Part shown: positions 10,192-20,440 of the stretch, one piece after another
Layout of the letters: each line of letters starts with the position of its first letter
Position numbering within the stretch: position 1 is the stretch's first letter
Origin: Prorocentrum cordatum
Lineage: Eukaryota > Sar > Dinophyceae > Prorocentrales > Prorocentraceae
DNA length: 64,000 nucleotides
Reading direction: 5' to 3'
NCBI GenBank assembly: GCA_963575745.1
Contig: CAUYUJ010015294.1
Location: 566,001 to 630,000, forward strand
Position numbers and translations under genes: made by a program
Notes under the pieces: generated by a model
The model's database searches: none
The model's input: the letters and a program-made list of their open reading frames with translations, nothing else
Told to the model about the DNA's origin: nothing

Positions 10192-11569
10192 CTAGTGGTG
10201 TTGCCTTCGGAGAGCGGCCCTTGCCGTTCGACTCCCGACGTCGTGTTCCGAAAGCTTCCTCGACGTCGAATTCGCTCCCTGGGACGCGAAGCATCTCCCG
10301 AGTGCCCGCTGAGCCGGCGCGAATTCGCCGACGTGTGACATCTCAGTCCTCGTGTTTTCAACTTCTAATGCAGTAGAGATGCCTTCATCGAGTCTGGTAA
10401 CATCCTTGTCGTGCACCACCTTCTTGAAGATGTTCTTCCAAAATCCACCATGTCTCTCGGTGCGCCCCATCTGCTCGGGAGACTCGACTCCGGCGTCGCG
10501 GAGGTCGATCCCTCGAATCTTACCCCATGGCAGAAACACTCCTCTGTTGCGCAGTCCACGGTCTAACACCATTCGTTTTGGCCTACCTGCCCACGCACGC
10601 CAGCGCTGCTGGAGCGCAGCGAGGCATTGTCTCGAAGATGGCGTACCACCTCCCTGCTTGACAAAAATTACACGCTGAACTGTTGTACTCTGGCACGCTA
10701 TGTCCAAGATGGTGCAACGTTCTCCACTGTTGTCCTCTACCTCTAGACAGTCGATGCCGCTTTCGTGATTGAGGCAGGATTTCTTGGGCCAGGCAACCCT
10801 GTGAAGATCGTCTCGAGCTCCCTCCTCTGCAGGTTCAGCGGGGAAAGCTGTAAGTGCTAGTCTATCCAGTCGAATATTTTGACCTGACTCTCTGAGGGAA
10901 TCAAGGAATTTCTGACTCGAGATGTCTGCGTCTGACTCGAGGTACGGGTTCAGCGCGCTAGTAAACTCGAGGCTCGAGCAAGCAGGTTCACATACAAGCG
11001 TAACAGTTACAGGGCCATTATCTTGAACCAAACCAGAGATACAATGACTGATCACATGATGATTTGATGGTTGATCACATGAGGATTGCGCTCGACGATG
11101 TCTTCTGCCATCGATGGCCCCAAATCTGGGCGCGCCACCGCGTCGCTCGAGACCGGGCAGGCGAAAGCGATGCCGATGACGTAGAGCAGCGCCGCGGCGG
11201 CCAGGTTGGCCCCCACTCGTCCGCGAAGCGGATCGGTGTTCCTGATCACCTTCTCGACGATCTTTTTGTCGGTGGCAAACATGCCTGGTGCGGACGCAGC
11301 TCGGCAACACACGCAGGTAGCAACTCATCTTGCATACTGATGTTACTCAATCCAGAGCAATATTTGACACGACTTGTAGCATTCAAAGTAGTCATCTCAT
11401 GTTGATCCAGCTGCAGCGGCGTGCACAGATACGGTGTTCCGTCAACGCGGATCCTCGGAGGCTGCACGAAGATCGCCACTCGATCGTATTCGTCAGCATC
11501 CGCAGAATAATCCATGGCAGCGCGATCTTCTGTGCGCCTCCAGGACTGGGTGTCTCTGGCGCGACCCAT
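10192..11569 (-). pseudogene. Copia integrase (rve core), frameshifted
   Basis: The DDE-type integrase of copia 1 would insert the cDNA into the genome. In the 11328-10192 frame the core is visible: GIDCLEVED (first Asp at about 10752), KRMVLDRGLRNRG (second Asp at about 10563) and GRTERHGGFWK (Glu at about 10458). The last two are 35 residues apart, the D,D-35-E spacing of this superfamily. All three acidic residues appear intact. The part upstream of the core (11569-11246, and the start of the 11328 frame) lies in another frame and reads poorly, so the N-terminal zinc-binding domain is not recognisable. Confidence 0.85.
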
Positions 11570-11590
11570 AAAACTCTTCTTCCAAGACAG

Positions 11591-12619
11591 CTACGCCAGC
11601 GGGAACTTGATCTGAATGTTCATGGGATCTTTCTTGCAGCTCCCACGCACCAACTTCACAGCGCCCCGCTCTTCCGCGCGGCCAGTCGACCCCTCAGATG
11701 GGAACGATCGAGGATCAACGCACGTGATGAAGTCCCTCTTCTTGCCCTGCTTCCTGGCCTGCTCGAAAAGCGAATCAGCCTGATCTGCGCCAACTGCAAT
11801 CGGCTCGACATCCACGACTGGATCTCCGGCTCGCTCACTACCCGCTGTGGCCAGGTCCCTCTCGACAGGAGAAGTCGGGGATCCTAAACGAGACGCACGA
11901 GTCTTGTTCGATTCGTCGTCGCTGCTGGCGGCAACAGTACTCGCCGGAGGCGGTGGTAGTGGCGGCAGCGGCTCTACCCTGCGCGGCGGCTCCGGTGGCG
12001 GAGGCGGCAGGGGGGTCCTGAGGCGCGCGGGCGGCGGCCCGTCCTGCTGCCTCGGGACGCGGACAGCGGGCTTGTGCTTGGGCGGCGGCATCATAGGAGG
12101 CATTCCAGGAGGGCGAACGATCGTGCCTGGAGGTACAGCTTCGCCCAGCGGCATACCCGTCACCTTGCTGGTGCTGCTCATGCAAGCCTTCTGCTTCGGC
12201 GCGTCGCCACCATTGCCCCGCGAATCTCGGACCTGATATGAAGGGGATGATGCAGCGGCAGAAGACGATGCGGCGACAGGCGGCGGCGATGCAGCAGCAG
12301 CGGGAATGCGACCACCAACAGATTTGGGCAATATACCAGTCTCTGCACACTCACGAGCCATACGCGCAAATCGCATATCTGCAGGCGGCCTGTCGTCCTC
12401 GCGACAGAGCTTCAAATAAAGTTGCAGCTCTTTCCAAGCATATCGCTTCGCTATGACCTTGAAATCTGCCTCAATATAGTCAGCGCCGAGACGTTCGCGC
12501 CGCATCGTTCTGATGCGTTCGCGGATGACAGTGCCCACGTCGTTATCGTCTACTCCGTCAACCGCACTCGATGAGGCGCGAGATCTCTTCTCCCCCCCTG
12601 GCCAGCTCAGCCCCGTCAT
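11591..12619 (-). pseudogene. Pro-rich linker of the copia 1 polyprotein
   Basis: A 342-residue open frame in the shared gag-pol frame. Residues about 40-80 are helical and charged (EADFKVIAKRYAWKELQLYL). Residues 105-230 are very rich in Pro and Ala with poly-Pro runs, and the C-terminus is basic. It sits between the RapZ-C-like domain and the integrase. No catalytic motif is seen; it is probably a disordered spacer or a lineage-specific region. Confidence 0.6.
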
Positions 12620-12805
12620 GGGGTCTGCGCTTGGCAGACGGCACAGGAACTAGAGGCGGCGGTGCACTGAACTTCTCGAGAGATTCAGCAAAGAGCGAAA
12701 CCGTCTTGTCAGTCGCAGCACGCGCCATCTCACGGCCCCAATCGGATACGCGACAGCAGTCATCGCATTCTGCGCTGCAAGTACGCTGGGACCACTCATG
12801 ACGAC

Positions 12806-13996
12806 TCAGGCGCGCAGAACTGCATTGTCATGCTGCTTCAAGAACTGCCCGGCGCCATAACTGACAGCAACAGAGCGATGCCGACCAGAACGACAGATGG
12901 CCACAATGCAAACAAACTTTGAAGACTTGTTTCTCGCCAGAGCTTTTCCCACACACTCAGCGATGCCAGCAAAATGTTCATTCTCAACCGAATTGCGCAA
13001 TATGTTTGGATGATGACCGATACTGCACGTGTGAGTCGGGTCTTTCAGAGCCCTGGTGTCCACCAGTACGGGCCGATCATAGCCCGCCATGTTCTCATTT
13101 GCAGCAATGAGCGCATGTATGATGGCATGGGCGTCGTGCCCTCTGGTGGTCATATCATGACTGGAGCGATGGCGACGGCGGATGTACTCTCTCAGCATCG
13201 ACGACCCCGAGCGCCTCGGGTTCTTCTCGAAGTCCCCCAAACCCAGCGTGATCACAGCAAACTTCGAGCCCTTGGGTGTGGGGCGAGCACCAGCGCCAGC
13301 TGCCGCGGCAGCGACTCGCACGTCCTCGTCGTCACTGAAATGATCGACGGGCGCAGGCACACACGTGGCCCCGTCGTCGCTGCAGTGGTCGACGACAACA
13401 TGCGGCGCGGCGCGGCCGGCGGGAGCTGCGCAGCTGCGGAGATACGGGATGTGCAACGGACGAATGGAATCCACAACTTGCTTTGGGTCAAACTGATCAA
13501 GACGAATGATCAGAAGACCTGAGCGAGCGCAGCGACGCATTTCTACCTCACCCCCCTGACTCAAGAGAGCGCGACCACTGGCAATATCCTTCGCGAGACC
13601 GAGAGAAGCCCGCGCAGGAAGACATAACAAGAGAGGAACACGATCCGAATCCTTCAACTGTTGCGACTCGAGACGTCCACTCACGGCGCCACGAGAAGCA
13701 ACGATACGAAACGGGAAACTCTTCTTACCTGTCGTCCTATGCCTCTGCACGCCTTGCGCTGTCTGAACCCACCCAGGATTGAAAACGAATTCCTCGAATT
13801 TATCCTCTGCGTTAAGAGCCCAAGCTTCGCCGCAACAGCAAGAATTACCACCCTCGTCTTGAACGGCCCAGACACCTTCGTCCTTGAAGACGTCAACCGT
13901 ACGAAGCTTGGAATGAGCTGCATTGTCGGTCGAAGCGTTGTGTTGGAGCAATAAAACCGACAAGACTGTGAGCTGTGACTTCTGTGACGCAGTCAA
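12806..13996 (-). pseudogene. Copia 1 protease region fused to a RapZ-C-like domain
   Basis: A 396-residue open frame in the shared gag-pol frame. Residues about 42-165 resemble the retropepsin region of dinoflagellate copia elements: VWAVQDEGGNS (presumed active-site Asp at about 13858, DEG instead of the usual DTG/DSG), then VPLLLCLPARASLGLAKD and LLIIRLDQF. Residues about 235-396 are different: VLVDTRALKDP (Asp at about 13060), GHHPNIL, then FVCIVAICRSGRHRSVAVSY (Cys at 12893-12895). This D-x-R-x-L-x-x-P and CxxGxHRSV pattern matches the C-terminal domain of RapZ, the bacterial RNase adaptor. The match is my recognition, not a search result. The role in a retroelement is unknown; RNA binding is one possibility. 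Confidence 0.65.
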
Positions 13997-14092
13997 TAAT
14001 CAACGATGTTATTTCACCTGTGCTAGCGTCACCTGTATCATCGCAAATCCCAGCAGCACGTGTAGTGAATGGCTTGAGTACAACCTTTAGCA

Positions 14093-14921
14093 CTATAGAG
14101 GTGATACGGCGATCATGTTGCTGGAGCGTTCAACTTTCTTTGCGGTTGCTTCCTTGTCTTCTGCTAGCTTCCTGGGCTGCCCACCGACATCTGTCAGGCA
14201 ACGATGACAACACGCGCGAACAATATCTGGAGTACTGCCGCGATTATCTACAAGATCGCGCGGGCACTCGCCCGGGGGGCGCAGCGCCGTGCACCTCGCC
14301 ATCTTGGTCTTGCGCCCGCAATCCTTGCACGTGCGAACAATGAAACGAGCGCTAGAACCAACTCCTGAGAGACTCCTACAACCTCGAGCACATGGATGAG
14401 GCAACGGGGGACCTGGAGGTTTCCCGTTCAAGCCTGAAGAAGAACTCGAAGAAGGCAAAACTTTGTCATTGGAAATTTTCGGCCCAAAAACTCTCACAAA
14501 CTGTCCGTCTTCCTTCCGAGCAAAGTTGCTACCGGCCCATCCTAAGAACAGAGCCAGATCCTCATTTTGGTTTCTTCACCTTGCGACCCCGTTCTACGTG
14601 GACTGGAGTATCCTTGAGAACGCGACCATAACTAAGCCCTGTGTTGTCCCGAAGCAAACACAGCATCCTGACTGGGGACAGAGATAGGATCCGAAACAGA
14701 TTCCTCATCCTCAAACTCACACTAGCCATAGAATAAGATTCGGTCGAGCGAGCAGCCACGAACCCAAGAATGTCCCCCGCGGCCTCTGCAGACTTCTCCC
14801 GAAGCTCTGGGGGTCTCTGAACTGGAATGGCTTCGGTCATCCCCGCGCAACTCCCGCGCGCGCGATGCTCAGCGCGGTTGTGCTGCAAGCTGCGCCGTCC
14901 GTCATAATTCCCCCCTCGCAC
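14093..14921 (-). pseudogene. Copia 1 region between gag and protease
   Basis: Two overlapping open frames: 14921-14562 (unrecognised) and 14497-14093, the latter in the shared gag-pol frame. The second contains FIVRTCKDCGRKTKMARC and further cysteines (ACCHRC), suggesting a small metal-binding motif often seen at this place in dinoflagellate copia polyproteins. It is not an enzymatic domain that I can name. Confidence 0.5.
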
Positions 14922-16399
14922 GCGCGTGCCGCGCGACGCATGGCGCGAGAAGAGAAAGGATACCAGAAACGGGAAACACCGGAACCCATCCCCATCGACT
15001 CCCCCTTCTCCCTAATGGCGCGATGGTGCGTTGATGGCGGCGCGGCAACAGAACTGACAGATGCGAACTTTCGTTCGTCATTGTCCTCGCGCAACTGGAC
15101 ATGACGCTCGCCAAGGTCTCCAGTGTGCGCTCCCATTGCCGTCCTGGGCTTGCCCTTGCATACGCGGCCCCCGGGCCAGTGGCCTGTTTCGTGGCAGGTC
15201 TTGCATTTCGAGCGTTCCTTGATCTCCAGGAGCCGCGTCTTGCGACCTTCCATGGAAGGTCCTTCCTTGCCGCCTCCCTTGGGCGACCATGGCGTGCAGT
15301 GGTAACTCTTGCCCCCGGATTTTCCAATGCCATTGCCCCTCCCTTCGGCGCCGAGGTTGGCTGCCAGGTCTTCTTGGATCGCGTCAGAAGTTTCTTCCTC
15401 TGCATATCCGGCTTTGAACATCTCGTCGACGCCCTCGACGTCGAGCTCGCTGCTATCCTGGACAGGGGCCTAGTGAGCATGCGACTTCTCGTCGACGTAG
15501 GTGTGTTCGTCGGCGTAGTCGCCCCAGGCCGCGTCGCCCCGACCGCGCACTGACGCGTAGTCGAATGCGTAATATCCGTAGGGACTCAGCTCCTCAGGGT
15601 ACTGCTCCCCCTGCTCTTACCATCCTTCGTCAGCTGTGTAGAAGGCGTTGTGTGGCCTGGAGAAGCGCACTTTGCCCTTGCCCTTGCCCCTGTTCTGGTG
15701 GCTGGGTCTGGGCTGCGTCCACGTCGAAGAGCTGGAGCCTTTACCGGACTCACCCTTGCGTTTTTGGCGGATGTGTATGCGGCCGTGCTGGAAGATCAAG
15801 ACAGCCTTGATCTTGTCGAAGGTTGCCACATTTCCAGTGGATGTCAACACCATCAGGTTATCCGAAGGCCAGAGGCCTGCATGGTTCAAGAGAAGGGGTC
15901 CGAGCAGATCGTCGCTCATCAAGATCTTGGGATCTAACTTGGAGACAAGTTTCCACCAGCGCTTCCTTCGGGAGATGTACGAGACCATAGATTCACCGGG
16001 CTGTCGAGACAGTGGTCCATATGGTCTCTGCCCTTCCTGGAACAGGATCTTCGCTTCCTGCGCCTCTCTGGGGAAGAGTGAAGTACGAATGGACAGCACC
16101 AGCTGATCGATCCTATTCGGAGTCAGAAGCACGTCCTTGCCGACATCCATGGCAATATCGGACGCGTCACCTCTGAGGTCTTCTACAAACTTGATGACAG
16201 CCGCGGTGATCACGCGTTGCTGTGGTTCACCCGTCTCTTGATCCACTGAGGCCAAAGCGGCACTCATGCGCATCTCTGTGCGGAATTCCCACTCGTGGGA
16301 ATTGTTCGCCGTGCCGTCGTAGATGTAGGAGCCACTCTTCGTCTTGGACCGCGTCATCGCGTCGGCCGATAGCGAAGAGAAGAAAGTGCCATGGTGCAA
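14837..16399 (-). pseudogene. Copia 1 gag with CCHC zinc knuckle (two in-frame stops)
   Basis: Structural (capsid/nucleocapsid) part of the polyprotein. The first Met is at 16399; an internal MTRSKTKSGSYIYDGTANN at 16357 is the likelier start. The capsid-like part (DQLVLSIRTSLF, YISRRKRWWKLVSKLDP) is followed by a basic segment (RGKGKGKVRF) and, around 15205-15158, by CKTCHETGHWPGGRVC, a CX2CX4HX6C zinc knuckle. The same frame runs through the whole region and is broken only by a TAA at 15619-15617 and a TAG at 15472-15470. It lies 120-170 bp inside the 5' LTR, the expected spacing. Confidence 0.85.
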
Positions 16400-16522
16400 G
16401 GCTCAGTCCCCTAGCGAGTGAAACTGCCACTACGGAAAGTAAGGAGAAGTTGTGCGACACTCTCTGATGAGACGTGCGCGCAGTGGTACGATACGGGGAT
16501 TGTGTGGTAGCTCCGCTACTTG

Positions 16523-16634
16523 TGTGACTATGATGCGTTTTAGCGCAATGGCAAAAAGGGACCCCTAGAGGTCAAACGGCGGCGAGTGGCGGCGAGTAGT
16601 GCATATACACACGTCACACACGCGGTATCTCACA
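16523..16634 (-). repeat. 5' LTR of copia element 1
   Basis: Direct repeat of 7490-7601 (see that entry). Both contain ATGATGCGTTTTAGCGCAAT and GTGCATATACACACG on the plus strand. The outer flank is GCGAC (16635-16639). Confidence 0.75.
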
Positions 16635-16639
16635 GCGAC

Positions 16640-17120
16640 TCACACAGAAAGACCACTTCGTGTTATGCGCAATCGGGGAAAAAAGGAACTGCGTGCAAAG
16701 GGGGAGGAGGAGGAGGAGGAGGAGGAAGTGGCCGGTGAGCAGGAGGATAAGCGGGAGGAAAATGATGAGGACGAACAACAACTTCAGGAACTACAGAAGG
16801 ATCGGGTAGGAAAGGAGGACCAGGGGAAGGTGGAGGAAGGAAATTGGAGGGGGCGAGAACGATGAAGAAATACTCGGATTCGGAAAAGTGGCCCGCGCTG
16901 GGGCGAGACGAGCAGCAGCAACAGGAAATGGAGTGGAAGGAACGGGAGGAGAATGAGGACCAGGGAAAGGCGGACGAGGGGACATGATGGGGAGGCACAG
17001 TGATGCAAGACTCGGGTTCAGAAAAGTGGCCCGCGCTGGGGCGAGAGCGCTATTTTGAACGACGGGAGCAAGACGGCGATCCGAAAATGAGGCCCACGCT
17101 GCGGCGGGAACACCATATGG
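16640..17120. repeat. Purine-rich stretch with short duplications
   Basis: (GGA)n-rich. GGAAAAGTGGCCCGCGCTGG occurs near 16883, and a near-identical block follows near 17021, so a ~138-bp unit is duplicated. Open frames are Glu/Arg/Gly repeats with no family match. Confidence 0.7.
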
Positions 17121-17880
17121 AAACACCGACAACACCCGGATGGAAAAACACCATCAGACAAATCAGCGTTTGGTATTTTGTGCGTAAGAAGCAGCGCGCG
17201 GAGGGGGGCGGTAGATCTTCTGGACAACAAGCAACTTCAGGGGAGGGAGACCGGTATTCATACTGCTTAGTCGTAGAGGGAGAGATGGAGCGCAGCGGCG
17301 CGGGGAGAGAAGGGGAGAGCGAGTCGGCAGCAGGCCACGGGGGAGGGAGGGCGACAGGGAGAGGGAGGGATGGCGTCGTGGAGGAAGGCAACGGGAGAGG
17401 GAGGGAGAGGGAGGGATGGAGGCAACGGGGGGAGGGAAGAGAGAGAGAGGGGGAGAGAGGGATGGAGGGAGGGCGTCGTCGTCGTCGTCGAACCCACTGG
17501 TATGATGTGCCACCGACTATGCCACCGTCCTCCTCGCTTCGAACAACACAATCTCTGGACCCTCCACGTCCTCTGGGCCCCAGCGCTACTCTCGGGTCCT
17601 CGGAGCGGCCAGGGAGGACCTCTCGCATCCCGAACATCAGCCAAAATGCTACACGGTCCCATGCCACCCCTTCGCATGGCCATGGTCCCATGGCCAGCCT
17701 CGCAAGGACTGGTCACATGGGGTCAACCCCTTGGAACCAGATACATACGGCCACGCGGGAAAGGTGGCGACGGACGAAATGTACTGGAGCCGATGCGGCT
17801 GACTATGGGAGGCCAAAACATCTGCGCGGTCTGTCAAAATGTATGCTCATGCAGTTTTGTCTTCTTCGATGCTAGCCCCC
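17121..17880. other. Unassigned stretch with (GGGAGA)n and a MITE half-copy
   Basis: 17270-17480 is a (GGGAGA)n-like purine tract. 17818-17865 (ACATCTGCGCGG ... TATGCTCATGCAGTTTTG) looks like one end of a family B MITE. No gene recognised in the remainder. Confidence 0.5.
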
Positions 17881-17882
17881 CT

Positions 17883-17934
17883 CCCCTCCACCACCACCAC
17901 CACCACCACCACCACCACCACCACCACCACCACA
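17883..17934. repeat. (CAC)n microsatellite
   Basis: Uninterrupted CAC repeats, read as poly-His, poly-Thr or poly-Pro depending on frame. Confidence 0.95.
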
Positions 17935-18104
17935 TATCATCCTCATTTTCCCCTCTCACCCCCACCCGGCTACACGCAAAAGTGACCCTAGACAGGAGCG
18001 ACCTTTGATGCGCGGCTTTCGGGGGGCGCGGGAAGGCACAACCCGAGCGCGAAAGCCGCTGCTGTCGCATCGCATTCAGCCATGCGGGGACCCCAGTGTG
18101 CCCG

Positions 18105-18550
18105 CACCAAGTCGGATCGACGATCGAACTGAATCGGATCCGCGGAAATCGGCGAGCTAGTAAGCATCCGTTGAGAAATCGGAATCCACATCGGAATCCG
18201 AAATCGAATCGAATCGGAAGAATCGAAATGATCCCTGAAAGGTCACTCTGGCCAAAGGCAGCAGATCCACTCGCACAAGATGGTAAGGAAGGCTCCCTGT
18301 ACCCCCGGCTCGCCCAGAACGCAGCCCGCCCCCCGCTGCAGTGAGGGCTAGCACGGACTCACCCAAAGCTCGCAGAAGCATCTTTAATGCTCCTGGAGCG
18401 CCAACTGGAGCGCGCGGGCCAAACAAATGTCATTTTGTGGTTATGTGTTTGCCGGTTCCCGCAAAAAGGAAACGCGGCTTACCCTCCGCTTCCCCCGCCT
18501 GGGGGCCATCGAGACCGAATCGGAGGAGACGAAATGAGCCCTGCGTCGGA
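18105..18550 (+). repeat. Dispersed AATCGG-rich repeat, family C, copies 2 and 2b
   Basis: 18105-18245 carries GGAAATCGGCGAGCTAGTAA, CATCCGTTGAGAAATCGGAA and CGAATCGAATCGGAAGAATC. 18511-18550 repeats the terminal part (GAATCGGAGGAGACGAAATG then AGCCCTGCGTCGG). The intervening 265 bp is unassigned. Confidence 0.6.
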
Positions 18551-18617
18551 CGAAGTCGGAAGCGTCGGCACGCAATGGGGAGGCGTGCCTTCGGAGAGCA
18601 GCTGGCAGAGGGGGGAG

Positions 18618-18667
18618 AGGTGATGATGATGCTGATGATGATGATGCTGACGATGATGATGCTGATA

Positions 18668-18698
<31 letters not shown>

Positions 18699-18725
18699 CG
18701 ATGATGATGATGATTGTGATGGTGG

Positions 18726-18771
<46 letters not shown>

Positions 18772-19174
18772 GATGACGATGCTGATAATGATGATGACGA
18801 TGACGATGACGATGGCGATGGCGATGATGCTGATGATGATGATGATGATGATGATGCTGCTGCTGCTGCTGCTGAAGATGATGCGGAGGAGGAGGAGGAG
18901 GAAGAGGATGAGGCGGAGGAGGAAGAAGAGGGGGAGAAGGAGGAGGAAGAGGAGGAGGAGGAGGAACAGGAGGGACGAGGAGAAAGATGAGGTATGGGGG
19001 GGAGGTGGAGGAGGAAGAAAGGAGGGAGGGAGGGGGGGAGAGGATGATGATGCTGCTGATGATGACGATGATGATGATGCTGATGATGATGCTGCTGATG
19101 ATGATGATGGTGCTGATGCTGATGCTGACGGCGACGATGATGCGGATGATGATGATGATAACGATGATGTTGAC

Positions 19175-19209
<35 letters not shown>

Positions 19210-19251
19210 CGATGATGATGATGATGATGATGATGATGATAATGGTGATTG

Positions 19252-19292
<41 letters not shown>

Positions 19293-19440
19293 CTGATGAT
19301 GATGCTGATGACGATGCTGCTGATGATGATGCTGCTGATGATGATGATGAGGAGGAGGAGGAGGAGGAGGAGGCGGCGGATGAGGATGAGGAGGAGGAGG
19401 ACGATGAGGAGGAGAACGAGGAGGAGGAGGTGGAGGAGGC
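18618..19440. repeat. Long (GAT)n / (GCT)n / (GGA)n microsatellite
   Basis: About 820 bp of trinucleotide repeat: mostly GAT with GCT and GAC variants (18618-18880 and 19045-19350), separated and flanked by (GGA)n. All six frames stay open over long distances, reading poly-Asp, poly-Met, poly-Ser, poly-Ile and poly-His, so the 300-470 residue open frames carry no coding evidence. Confidence 0.95.
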
Positions 19441-19618
19441 GACCTGGAATCGGCGATACATCGCCGATGGATCGGGGATACATTCCCTGATAGCGAATCC
19501 GCACGTTCCGGGGCGGGGTGGGGCTATCAGACCCCTATCGGCGATTCATCGGCGATTGGGGGTCGATGCATCCCCCCTATGCCTACCCTCCCCTCCCCTA
19601 TCATTGTTGCCCCTGAGA
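19440..19618. mobile_element. Inverted-repeat element, family A, copy 2 (left end lost)
   Basis: Carries GACCTGGAATCGGCGATACA, CATCGCCGATGGATCGG, GGGTCGATGCATCC and a right end TCATTGTTGCCCCTGAG, which is the reverse complement of the left end seen in copies 1 and 3. The expected left end is replaced by the microsatellite, so the array may have expanded inside the element. Confidence 0.6.
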
Positions 19619-20060
19619 CTGCCAAGGCTGGACAGACTTGACAAGCTGACCACTACTCAGACCCCTCGAATCCTGAAAAATCAAGACGGAAAATCTTTCG
19701 CTATTTGCGACCTCTGGGGGCCCTTACCGGGATTCGAGACCGTCAAAAACGACTCAAGATGACAAGCCAGTACTTGGGAATGGGTCGAGACTTCTGAGAC
19801 CAGAGGATGCAGAAGGGGAGAACGCACACACACACACAAACACACACGCACCGATACTACCTATGCAACCACTCTTCGGGTGATAAGGAGGTTGAGGGGT
19901 GGGGGGAAAGAACCAACTGCTGGCAAATGCGATGGGTGTGACGATGACCATGCTTGTAACGCGCTTTCGAGTTCGCGACAACGAATGATCACGATACTGC
20001 GCTGCGATGTAATGTCACTGTCGTCCCGCTTTTGATATCACTCGATCGATCCCACTATTG
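19619..20060. other. Dispersed repeat, family E, copy 1, and unassigned sequence
   Basis: 19710-19810 (ACCGGGATTCGAGACCGTCA, AACGACTCAAGATGA, ATGGGTCGAGACTTCTG) matches 48015-48110. (AC)n at 19827-19850. No gene recognised. Confidence 0.55.
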
Positions 20061-20440
20061 ACCTCACGGCCAGTCCTGGTACCACTGGATTCAGCGATCG
20101 ATCCCATTGCGCTCGCCCCAGGAGAGGTCGCCTATCCCCGCGAGATCTGCACGACCCAGGGGACGTCGCCTCCCTGCGTATCAGACAGCGCGAGCACAGC
20201 CAATGTCACGATCAACCTCACTGTCGATCTCACTTTCTCACTCACTATCCATCCCATTTTAGCGATCCCATTATCGATCTCACTATCGACTTCACTATCG
20301 GTACCAAGGCGGGACAGCCCTGGCCACCGCCCGCCCACCGCAGGCGGAACACCGACGTGACACCAACGGGACACCAACGGGACACCACAGGACACCACGG
20401 CGGGACACCCCGGGCCACCGCGCGCCCACCAAGCGCGGAG
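20040..20440. repeat. Short degenerate tandem repeats
   Basis: 20040-20310: units of type TCGATCYCACTATCGACYTC. 20340-20430: units of type CGGGACACCAACGGGACAC. No gene. Confidence 0.7.

Larger units (their letters stand above)
7490..16634 (-). mobile_element. Near full-length, decayed Ty1/copia retrotransposon 1
   Basis: A minus-strand element bounded by 112-bp LTRs. The domain order on the element strand is gag, zinc knuckle, protease, RapZ-C-like domain, Pro-rich linker, integrase, RT, RNase H. Integrase before RT is diagnostic of Ty1/copia. Most recognisable pieces (gag, the cysteine region, protease, linker, post-integrase and RT) fall in the same reading frame, interrupted by stops; integrase and RNase H have slipped frames. 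This indicates an ancestral single gag-pol frame that has since decayed. No hexamer of the palindrome GTAGC-TCC-GCTAC beside the 5' LTR (about 16507-16519) matches a standard tRNA-Met primer site that I can recognise. Confidence 0.9.

Noticed and set aside
12870-12900. Protein tyrosine phosphatase P-loop (CX5R) in CRSGRHR
   Set aside because: The following SVA and the upstream D-x-R-x-L-x-x-P fit a RapZ-C-like domain better; no WPD or other phosphatase motif is visible.
16599-16865. Glu-rich 88-residue gene next to the copia 1 LTR
   Set aside because: It starts inside the LTR and consists of (GGA)n translation.
18430-19762. Open frames of 340-470 residues on both strands (poly-Asp, poly-Met, poly-Ser, poly-His)
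   Set aside because: They are translations of (GAT)n/(GGA)n in every frame; no non-repeat domain is attached.
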